This document shows positions 57,648 through 64,000 of a stretch of 64,000 nucleotides of DNA, one piece after another. Position 1 is the first letter of the stretch; each line of letters opens with the position of its first letter. The DNA comes from Paeniglutamicibacter quisquiliarum (GTDB taxonomy: Bacteria > Actinomycetota > Actinomycetes > Actinomycetales > Micrococcaceae), in contig NZ_JAHRED010000009.1 of assembly GCF_019084045.1 (NCBI RefSeq), forward strand, positions 124,001 to 188,000, read 5' to 3'. A model generated the notes under the pieces. That model was not told the origin of the DNA. It saw only the letters and a list, made by a program, of their open reading frames with translations, and ran no database searches. Made by a program: the position numbers and the translations under genes.

Positions 57648-58598
57648 GTGAACGAGAATCCCGTGGCGAAGCCACGCAATCCGTCCACGGGGCTGCTGCG
57701 CCGACTTTTTGACCTTCCGCCGATGCAATATGACGCGGCGGAAAATTGGGTTTCCTACGGAAGCCGCACCCCGCGGGCGACGCGCCCGGCCTCCTCGGTG
57801 GTGCTGATTCGCGACTCCCCAAAAGGTGTCGAAACTTACCTTGGATATCGTCCCGGCGGTTCGCCGCTCGGGAGTGTCGCATTCCCCGGGGGCAGCCTCG
57901 AAGACGACGATGAAAATGAAATACCTTGGTACGGACCCAGCCTGGCCGAATGGTCAAAGCGCCTGGGTATCCTTGACCAACGACTGGTCAGGGCGCACAT
58001 CGTGTGCGCCATCCGGGAACTATTCGAGGAAACAGGCGTGCTGCTGGCCGGCACCGACGAGTTGTCGGTGGTCGAAAACTGCGACAGTGAAGACTGGATG
58101 GCCGTGCGCGAGGCCGTCGCAGGGCAGGACAAGTCCCTGAAGGACGTGCTGATGAAGCGCGGGCTGGGCCTGCGCACGGATCTGCTGCGCCCGCTGTCGC
58201 ACTGGATCTCCCCAAACTTCGCGTTGCGCCGCTTCGACACCCGCTACTTTGCCGCCGCACTGCCGGTGCGCCAGGAGCCCTCGCTCCTGCGCGGCAAGGG
58301 CGTCTGGGCTGCCTGGAAGGTGGCCGGCGAGGTCATCGAACAACGCACCACCACGGCATTGGGAGACGAGGCGGGGGCACCGGACACCCAGGGCCTGCCT
58401 TTGAGCATGATCACAACGCCGGCGGTGGAGGTCTTCCTGGAAAAGATGGCCTCCGCCCGCGGCGCCGTCGCCTACCTCTCGGTGCGTCGGGAACTGAAAA
58501 GCTACCACCCCGAACTCGTCCAGGTGGGCGGGAAGTTCTATCTCGACGTGACCACCACGACCGCCGCCGAGGGCGGCGGCCTGGGCCGCGGCCGCTAA
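57648..58598 (+). CDS. Nudix hydrolase with interrupted Nudix box
   Basis: Protein of about 316 aa. The Nudix region begins SVAFPGGSLEDDDENEIPW and resumes after an insertion with VRAHIVCAIRELFEETGVLL. About 40 residues lie between the first glycine and the R-E-x-x-E-E-x-G helix. This insertion is typical of the NUDT7/NUDT19-like branch acting on coenzyme A or related compounds; substrate remains inference. GTG 57648 (GGTGG upstream) was chosen, but TTG 57609, overlapping ridA and preceded by GAGGT, is an equally possible start. Confidence 0.78.
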   Translation: MNENPVAKPRNPSTGLLRRLFDLPPMQYDAAENWVSYGSRTPRATRPASSVVLIRDSPKGVETYLGYRPGGSPLGSVAFPGGSLEDDDENEIPWYGPSLAEWSKRLGILDQRLVRAHIVCAIRELFEETGVLLAGTDELSVVENCDSEDWMAVREAVAGQDKSLKDVLMKRGLGLRTDLLRPLSHWISPNFALRRFDTRYFAAALPVRQEPSLLRGKGVWAAWKVAGEVIEQRTTTALGDEAGAPDTQGLPLSMITTPAVEVFLEKMASARGAVAYLSVRRELKSYHPELVQVGGKFYLDVTTTTAAEGGGLGRGR

Positions 58599-58656
58599 TC
58601 AGCCTTCCCGTCGCCTCGGGCCACGCCCCCGAACGGCACCCCGGGCCTAATACAGC

Positions 58657-58692
58657 TGTGGCGGGGTTCCCCCGGAGGGGAACCCCGCCACA
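58657..58692. terminator. bidirectional terminator after the Nudix gene
   Basis: TGTGGCGGGGTTCCCC (58657-58672), a CGGA loop and the exact complement (58677-58692) form a 16-bp stem between convergent Nudix and crp-like genes. Confidence 0.8.
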
Positions 58693-58714
58693 CCCGTTCG
58701 TGCACGGTTGCGCT

Positions 58715-59392
58715 TTAGCGGGAACGCTGGCGCAGACGCTGGATGTCCAGGATCACGACGGCGCGTGCCTCAAGACGCAGCCAACCGCGCTGCACGAACT
58801 CGGCCAGGGCCTTGTTCACGGTTTCGCGCGAGGCGCCCACCAGCTGGGCCAATTCTTCCTGCGTCAGTTCGTGGGCAACCAGGATGCCGTCGGTGGCCGG
58901 GCGACCGAAACGGTCGGCCAGGTCCAGCAGCGCCTTGGCGACACGGCCCGGAACATCAGAGAAGACCAGGTCGGCCAGCGACTCGTTGGTGCGGCGCAGG
59001 CGCGAGGCCAGGGCCTGCAGCAACTGGACCGAAACCTCCGGGCTGGTCAGGATGACCTTGCGCAGGTTTTCGTGGCGCAGGCCGGCCAGACGCGTCTCGG
59101 AGACGGCGGTGGCGGTGGCGTTGCGCGGGCTTGGGTCGAACAAGGCCATTTCGCCGAACAATTCGCCCGGGCCGAGAACGGCAATGAGGTTTTCACGACC
59201 GTCCGTGGAGGTGCGCCCCAGCTTGATCTTGCCCGAAACGATGAAGTAGAGCTGGTCGCCCTGGTCGCCCTCGCGGAACACCGAGGCGCCACGGGACAGA
59301 TCCACTTCGGATAGTTCTTCAGTCAGTGCAGAGAACACCTCGTCGCTCAATGAAGCGAAGAGTGGTGCTCGGCGCAGTACCTCGATGTCCAT
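58715..59392 (-). CDS. crp: Crp/Fnr-family regulator (GlxR/Crp-like)
   Basis: cAMP-receptor-like global regulator of 225 aa, close in pattern to corynebacterial GlxR and mycobacterial Crp. The cyclic-nucleotide pocket is GELFGEMALFDPSPRNATAT (near residues 75-95). The helix-turn-helix is LTQEELAQLVGASRETVNKA. In actinobacteria this protein controls carbon metabolism, including acetate genes such as acs at the right end of this window. The start ATG at 59392 has GGAG five bases upstream; the in-frame TGDF extension is not used. Confidence 0.93.
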   Translation of the reverse strand: MDIEVLRRAPLFASLSDEVFSALTEELSEVDLSRGASVFREGDQGDQLYFIVSGKIKLGRTSTDGRENLIAVLGPGELFGEMALFDPSPRNATATAVSETRLAGLRHENLRKVILTSPEVSVQLLQALASRLRRTNESLADLVFSDVPGRVAKALLDLADRFGRPATDGILVAHELTQEELAQLVGASRETVNKALAEFVQRGWLRLEARAVVILDIQRLRQRSR

Positions 59393-59449
59393 AAAATCTC
59401 CTGTCAACTGTCGTTAGCGCTCATCTAATTGTGCCGTACGGTTTGCCCA

Positions 59450-59465
59450 TGTGACAGCTTCCACA
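59450..59465. promoter_or_regulatory. possible Crp/GlxR binding site
   Basis: TGTGA-N6-CCACA differs by one base from the TGTGA-N6-TCACA consensus. It lies 58 bases upstream of crp, between crp and the divergent protease gene. Autoregulation is inferred. Confidence 0.45.
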
Positions 59466-59599
59466 CGCCAAATCGGGCTAAATGTGGTTAGAATCGCGGG
59501 CATCGAACCGTTGCCCCGACTAGACTCGGGGCATCGAATAGTGTTTTGGGCCGCATTTGGGCCGGTCAACACGGTATGAAGGGCGGGAGTCCAAACTGA

Positions 59600-60784
59600 A
59601 TGTTGGGATTGACATGGTTGGACCTGCTGCTCATCATCTCATTGATCAGCTTTTTGGCTTCTGGCCTGCGTAAAGGCTTCTTTGTAACGCTCGGCGCGAT
59701 CGTCGGTTTCCTGGCCGGCGGAACCGCGGCCTTCTACGGAATCCCGCTGGTATCGACGTGGGTGACCAACCCGGGATGGCGAATCTTCTGGATTGTGGCC
59801 GCCGGGCTGATCTTTATTCTGATTGGCCAGGGCATCGGCATGGCCATCGGATCCAGAATCCGCTTATGGCTGAACTTCCCTGTCCTGAAGTCCTTTGATA
59901 GGCTGCTGGGCGGCGTTGCCAACACCGTCATGGCCGCCCTGGTGATCTCCGCGATCGCCCTCTCCGCCGCGACCATGGGCGTGCCCTGGGTTTCCCAGCA
60001 AGTCGCCGATTCACGGGTCCTGACCACGATCCAGGCCTGGACCCCGAAACCGATCACCAATTTCGTCACCCAGGCACGCGCCCAGGTCATGGGCCAAACC
60101 CTTCCCGAGCTCTTCGAACCATTCGCCCCCAAGGTCGCCGTCGAGGTTCCCGAGGCGGAGGACCTTGGGAGCGGGATCGAGGCGGCCGCGGGGTCCGTCG
60201 TCAAGATCATTGGCACCGCCTACGCCTGCGGTGTCAACCAGTCCGGTTCCGGCTTTGTCTTCGCACCGGACCGCGTGATGACCAACGCGCACGTGGTTGC
60301 CGGCATCACCGAGCCGTCCGTGACAACGCAGGATGGCCGCGTGCTCTCCGGAAGCGTCGTGTACTTCGACTCGGTCGCGGACATTGCCGTCCTCGAGGTT
60401 GGCGGACTTGGCCTGGAGCCGCTGGAGCGCGGCACCGACCTTGGCCGCGGCGACACCGCCGCATTCCTGGGCTACCCCGGCGGCGGGTCGTTCCGCGCCC
60501 TGGGAGCGGTGGTCGAATCCTTGAGCACCGTATCGATCCAGAACATCTACGGCGCCGAACCCACCCCGTTGCGGATCTACCAGCTGGCCGCCAAGGTCGA
60601 GCAGGGCAACTCCGGAGGGCCCATGCTCGATTCCCGGGGCCGCGTGGTTGGCATGGTCTTTGCCAAGGCCAAGGGAGGCGCCGACGTCGGCTACGCCCTG
60701 GCCCTCGAGGAGATCGATGCCGCGCTGGAGAAGTCCGAACGCTCCCGGGATTCGGTTCCGACCGGAGCCTGCTCGCCGCACTAG
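59600..60784 (+). CDS. MarP-like membrane serine protease (CvpA domain plus trypsin-like domain)
   Basis: Protein of 394 aa. The first 160 residues form four helices with the CvpA/colicin V pattern (LDLLLIISLISFLASGLRKG). They are followed by an extracytoplasmic chymotrypsin-like protease with the triad His in MTNAHVVAG, Asp in SVADIAVLEV and Ser in EQGNSGGPML. Mycobacterial MarP (Rv3671c), with the same architecture, protects against acid and oxidative stress. Cysteines in TAYACGVNQSG and near the C-terminus (TGACSPH) may form a disulfide. The start is ATG at 59600. Confidence 0.9.
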   Translation: MLGLTWLDLLLIISLISFLASGLRKGFFVTLGAIVGFLAGGTAAFYGIPLVSTWVTNPGWRIFWIVAAGLIFILIGQGIGMAIGSRIRLWLNFPVLKSFDRLLGGVANTVMAALVISAIALSAATMGVPWVSQQVADSRVLTTIQAWTPKPITNFVTQARAQVMGQTLPELFEPFAPKVAVEVPEAEDLGSGIEAAAGSVVKIIGTAYACGVNQSGSGFVFAPDRVMTNAHVVAGITEPSVTTQDGRVLSGSVVYFDSVADIAVLEVGGLGLEPLERGTDLGRGDTAAFLGYPGGGSFRALGAVVESLSTVSIQNIYGAEPTPLRIYQLAAKVEQGNSGGPMLDSRGRVVGMVFAKAKGGADVGYALALEEIDAALEKSERSRDSVPTGACSPH

Positions 60785-60815
60785 AAGCCGTCGGGCCGGC
60801 GGCGGTGGCGTCGGC

Positions 60816-61817
60816 TCAAAGCCAGTCGAGCTGCGCGCCGTGCTGGCCGGTGCGGGCCAGCGGAACGCCGTCCAGCGACAGGATGAAGCGGTTCGCGTCG
60901 GTGCCCCCGCGGGTTTGGTTCGAGGCATCCATGAAGAACGACTCGTTGGAAATCCAGCGGCAGCCCAGCGAGGCGATCGTCTGCGCAAAGGCGGAGCGCC
61001 GCGCCTCGTCCAGGTAGGCGAGCACCGCCGAATGCATGACCACGGGAACCGCGTGTCTCGGGGCCGCATCCACCAAATCGGCAACGCGTTCGTTCAGGTC
61101 CCCGGCCAGCAGCAGCGGCGGCCCGGCAACCCCTTCCAGGATGCCGGACTTCAGCGCGGCCAGGGTCGCCAGGGCGGCGTCCAGCTGCGCGAGCCGCTCC
61201 TCCTGTCCCGGCCAGACCAGCGCCCGCAGCCACGCCACGGTGTCCGGGTCAGTGCCGTCAAGCGGGTTCAGGTCGACCCCGGCCCGCCAGGCGATGTCGG
61301 GCAGCGCCCGCGGGAGCGGGGGATTTCCGGTGGTGGAGCAGCGCAGCAACGGGGAGCCGGTGCCGAGCGCAGGGGCCCCGTCGTAGGAGTAGGAGTAGAG
61401 GTCGGGCAGCAGGCACAGGCCCGCCGAGGGGCCGACCTCGATCAACGCCAGGGGGCGCTGTTCCTGGGCGGCCACCATGGCCAGGGCTGGCAGCAACGTG
61501 GCGCAGCGACCTGCCTCGTTGGTCTGCGTGGCGTGGCCCATGATGATTGAGCGGATCGCCGGCCAGTGCGTGCGGAGGTAGCGCTCCAGGAACCCAAACG
61601 GCTCGTCCGGGCAGCCGTGGAAGCGTGCCGCGGCAAAGACCAGGTTTGGCTGCCGCTTGGGGGCGGGCAGCCCGGCAATGAGTTCCGGCAGTGTTGCGCT
61701 CTCGGCGACGCCTTCGGCCCATTGCCGGTACAGCTCGCTGTTCCCGGTGAACCAGCGGTGCGCATATTCCAGGTACAGCTCGGCGACGCCGACGTCGGGT
61801 GTGGCTTCGGTCCCCAT
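60816..61817 (-). CDS. DUF2332 protein
   Basis: Protein of 333 aa of the DUF2332 family. Recognised features are QTNEAGRCATLLPALAMVA, ALIEVGPSAGLCLLPDLYSY, VDLNPLDGTDPDTVAWLRAL, VMHSAVLAYLDEARR and WISNES. The family is uncharacterised. The G-x-S-A-G-L-C-L-x-x-D pattern looks like a Rossmann methyltransferase remnant. The ATG at 61817 has GGGGG eight bases upstream; a GTG at 61823 is also in frame. It is convergent with the protease gene, with only 31 bases between them. Confidence 0.8.
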   Translation of the reverse strand: MGTEATPDVGVAELYLEYAHRWFTGNSELYRQWAEGVAESATLPELIAGLPAPKRQPNLVFAAARFHGCPDEPFGFLERYLRTHWPAIRSIIMGHATQTNEAGRCATLLPALAMVAAQEQRPLALIEVGPSAGLCLLPDLYSYSYDGAPALGTGSPLLRCSTTGNPPLPRALPDIAWRAGVDLNPLDGTDPDTVAWLRALVWPGQEERLAQLDAALATLAALKSGILEGVAGPPLLLAGDLNERVADLVDAAPRHAVPVVMHSAVLAYLDEARRSAFAQTIASLGCRWISNESFFMDASNQTRGGTDANRFILSLDGVPLARTGQHGAQLDWL

Positions 61818-61856
61818 CGTCACTGCCCCCTTAAGGGTTTATGCCCGCCGGCGGGG

Positions 61857-62309
61857 CTACTTCCCGGCGAGGTGGATGAGTTGCTGGATGCCCAAAACAT
61901 ACCCATTGACGCCCGCGCCCACAATGATGGAGGCGGCAACCGGGGAAATGTAGGAATGGTGGCGGAAGGCCTCGCGGCGGTGCACATTGGAGATGTGCAC
62001 CTCGACCACCGGCAGCTGGACCCCGGAAATGGCGTCGGCCAGGGCGACGGAGGTGTGGGTGAACGCGCCGGGGTTGAACACGATGCCCGCGACCTGGCCG
62101 CGGGCGGCGTGGATCGCGTCCAGGAGCACGCCTTCGTGGTTGGACTGCAGGAACTCCACCTCGTAGCCCGCCCCCGCGGCGGCGGTGCGGCAGAGTTCCT
62201 CGACATCGGCCAGCGTTTCGTGGCCGTAGACCTCCGGTTCGCGGGTGCCCAGAAGGTTCAGGTTCGGGCCGTTGAGGACCAGGATGCGCGCGGGTGTTTT
62301 TTCACTCAT
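61857..62309 (-). CDS. aroQ: 3-dehydroquinate dehydratase, type II
   Basis: Dodecameric type II dehydroquinase of the shikimate pathway, 150 aa. The active-site tyrosine loop is [16 protein letters not shown]. The catalytic histidine region is [14 protein letters not shown], and [20 protein letters not shown] completes the pocket. It produces 3-dehydroshikimate on the route to chorismate, the substrate of the PabB fusion. The start ATG is at 62309. Confidence 0.96.
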   Translation of the reverse strand: MSEKTPARILVLNGPNLNLLGTREPEVYGHETLADVEELCRTAAAGAGYEVEFLQSNHEGVLLDAIHAARGQVAGIVFNPGAFTHTSVALADAISGVQLPVVEVHISNVHRREAFRHHSYISPVAASIIVGAGVNGYVLGIQQLIHLAGK

Positions 62310-62375
62310 GTCTCCACCTTATGCAGGCGGGGCCGTGCGGGAAGAGGCGGCAAGCCGGTTTGGCGTTAAATGACT

Positions 62376-62410
62376 CGGGCGGGGGAGGGCACGAAGCCTT
62401 CCCCCGCCCG
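62376..62410 (-). terminator. acs terminator
   Basis: CGGGCGGGGGAGGG (62376-62389) pairs with CCTTCCCCCGCCCG (62397-62410) apart from one wobble. On the minus strand it follows the acs stop, and ATTTAA comes after the stem. Confidence 0.65.
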
Positions 62411-62431
62411 CCGGTGGTTGCCGCCGGAGCG

Positions 62432-64000
62432 CTACTTGCGCATCGAATCGGCGATCTGCGTCATCACGGTGTTGTCCGCCAGCGTAGTGGCGTCGCCGAC
62501 CTCGCGGCCCTCGGCGACGTCCTTGAGCAGGCGGCGCATGATCTTGCCCGAGCGGGTCTTGGGCAGCTCCGGGACCACCAGGATGTGGCGCGGCTTGGCG
62601 ATCGGGCCGATGTCCTTGCCGACGTGGGCCCGCAGCGTGGCCACCACGTCCTCGCCGGCCTCCGGCTCGATCTGCAGGATCACGAACGCGACAACTGCCT
62701 CGCCGGTGGTCTCGTCCTTCGCCCCGACCACGGCGGCCTCGGCCACGTACGGGTGGGCGACCAGGGAGGACTCGATCTCGGTGGTGGAGAGCCGGTGCCC
62801 GGAGACGTTCATGACGTCGTCCACGCGGCCCAGCAGCCAGATGTCCCCGTCCTCGTCCTTCTTCGCGCCGTCGCCGGCGAAGTACATGCCTTCGAAGCGG
62901 GACCAGTAGGTCTCCTTGTAGCGGTCCATGTCGCCCCAGATGCCGCGCAGCATCCCCGGCCACGGGTCGCGGATGACCAGGAAGCCGCCCTCGCCGTTGC
63001 CGACCGATTCACCCGTCTCGTCGACCACGTCCACGGTGATGCCGGGGACCGGTGTCTGCGCGGAGCCGGGCTTGGTGGCGGTGACGCCGGGCAGCGGGGC
63101 GATCATGTGCGCGCCGGTCTCGGTCTGCCACCAGGTGTCCACGATCGGGGTCGGGTGTTCCTTGCGTTCCCCGTTCTTGCCGTTGTTGGTGCCGATGACG
63201 TCGCGGTACCACATCCACGCCTCGGGGTTGATGGGTTCGCCCACCGAGCCGAGCACGCGCAGCGAGGACAGGTCGTAGGAGTCCGGGATCTGCCGGCCCC
63301 ACTTCATGAAGGTGCGGATCGCGGTGGGGGCGGTGTACAGGATGGTGACGCCGTACTTTTCGATGATTTCCCACCAGCGGCCCTGGTGCGGGGAATCCGG
63401 GGTGCCCTCGTACATGACCTGGGTGGCGCCGTTGATCAGCGGGGCGTAGGTGACGTAGGAGTGGCCGGTGACCCAGCCGATGTCGGCGGTGCACCAGAAG
63501 ACGTCGGACTCGGGGTGCAGGTCGAAGGTGTCGCGGTGGGTGGCGGCGGCCTGGACCAGGTAGCCGCCGGTGGTGTGGATGATGCCCTTGGGCTTGCCGG
63601 TGGTGCCGGAGGTGTAGAGCACGAAGAGCGGGTGCTCGGCCTCGTGGCCCACCGCGGTGTGCTCGACGTCGGCGGTGTCGATGGTCTCGGACCACCACTT
63701 GTCCAGTGAATCGTTCCAGGCGACGTCCTGGCCGTTGCGCTTGACCACGAGCACGTTTTGGACGGTGTGGCCCTCCTTGGCCAGCGCCTCGTCGACGGCC
63801 GGCTTCAGCGCCGAGGGCTTCCCGCGGCGCCAGGTGCCGTCGGCGGTGACCACGAGCTTGGCCTCGGCGTCGTCGATGCGGCTGCGCAGCGCGTCGGCGG
63901 AGAAGCCGCCGAAGACCACCGAGTGGATCGCGCCGATGCGGGCGCAGGCCAGCATCGTGATTACTGCCTCCGGGATCATCGGCAGATAGACGGCGACGCG
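62432..64000 (-). CDS. acs: acetyl-CoA synthetase, C-terminal part
   Basis: AMP-forming acetyl-CoA synthetase; about 523 residues are visible and the N-terminus lies beyond the right edge. Motifs are [20 protein letters not shown], the P-loop [71 protein letters not shown], and the C-terminal [14 protein letters not shown] with the lysine that is acetylated and removed by sirtuins. It converts acetate, ATP and CoA to acetyl-CoA. Both a sirtuin and a Crp homologue, its usual regulators, are in this window. Confidence 0.97.
   Translation of the reverse strand, partial: RVAVYLPMIPEAVITMLACARIGAIHSVVFGGFSADALRSRIDDAEAKLVVTADGTWRRGKPSALKPAVDEALAKEGHTVQNVLVVKRNGQDVAWNDSLDKWWSETIDTADVEHTAVGHEAEHPLFVLYTSGTTGKPKGIIHTTGGYLVQAAATHRDTFDLHPESDVFWCTADIGWVTGHSYVTYAPLINGATQVMYEGTPDSPHQGRWWEIIEKYGVTILYTAPTAIRTFMKWGRQIPDSYDLSSLRVLGSVGEPINPEAWMWYRDVIGTNNGKNGERKEHPTPIVDTWWQTETGAHMIAPLPGVTATKPGSAQTPVPGITVDVVDETGESVGNGEGGFLVIRDPWPGMLRGIWGDMDRYKETYWSRFEGMYFAGDGAKKDEDGDIWLLGRVDDVMNVSGHRLSTTEIESSLVAHPYVAEAAVVGAKDETTGEAVVAFVILQIEPEAGEDVVATLRAHVGKDIGPIAKPRHILVVPELPKTRSGKIMRRLLKDVAEGREVGDATTLADNTVMTQIADSMRK

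Overview
The window is a high-GC chromosomal segment of an actinobacterium. It most resembles Micrococcaceae (Arthrobacter and relatives). The signs are the HspR/HAIR heat-shock circuit, a fused MrpAB antiporter subunit, DUF3073 beside purine genes, a MarP-type periplasmic protease, DUF4235 and DUF1023 proteins, frequent GTG/TTG starts and strong GC bias throughout. I saw no tRNA, rRNA, CRISPR, insertion sequence or phage gene. The content is a core-like chromosome with dense, mostly short operons separated by perfect-stem terminators.

Layout. 1-2.6 kb, minus strand: MFS transporter, malate dehydrogenase and the start of a GNAT acetyltransferase. 2.9-9.25 kb: a six-gene Mrp Na+/H+ antiporter operon (AB fused, C, D, E, F, G), each gene overlapping the next. 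9.35-12.9 kb: a DUF4235 membrane protein, then a TPP riboswitch controlling a thiamine-precursor ECF transporter (YkoE plus one EcfA-EcfA-EcfT triple-fusion polypeptide). 12.95-21.6 kb: Nudix, PabC-like lyase, cardiolipin synthase, DUF1801, a P-loop kinase fused to PabB, low-molecular-weight phosphatase, LysE exporter and GH1 beta-glucosidase. 21.7-27.2 kb: a MarR regulator divergent from an MMPL transporter, a DEAD-box helicase with a structured leader, and a small export protein.

27.4-40.1 kb is the heat-shock region: dnaK-grpE-dnaJ-hspR behind two HAIR operators and clpB behind a third. Between them lie a DUF1023 hydrolase, trmB, a lipoprotein polysaccharide deacetylase and small genes (YccF, VOC, YceI). 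40.1-49.8 kb is centred on purine synthesis: purF and purM on the minus strand downstream of a methyltransferase, asparaginase and sterol-carrier-like gene; purD-purC on the plus strand; and DUF3073 and a sirtuin alongside.

49.9-64 kb carries a heterodimeric ABC exporter pair, a metallophosphoesterase, a bifunctional penicillin-binding protein, DUF4177, RidA, Nudix, a Crp/GlxR-type regulator, a MarP-like protease, DUF2332, type II dehydroquinase and most of acetyl-CoA synthetase, which runs off the right edge.

The most interesting items are regulatory RNAs and gene fusions. They are a TPP riboswitch with a visible Shine-Dalgarno-sequestering hairpin, a 140-nt nested RNA structure between grpE and dnaJ, a hairpin masking the deaD ribosome-binding site, the kinase-PabB fusion and the all-in-one ECF energizing module. 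No unmistakably new multigene system was found.
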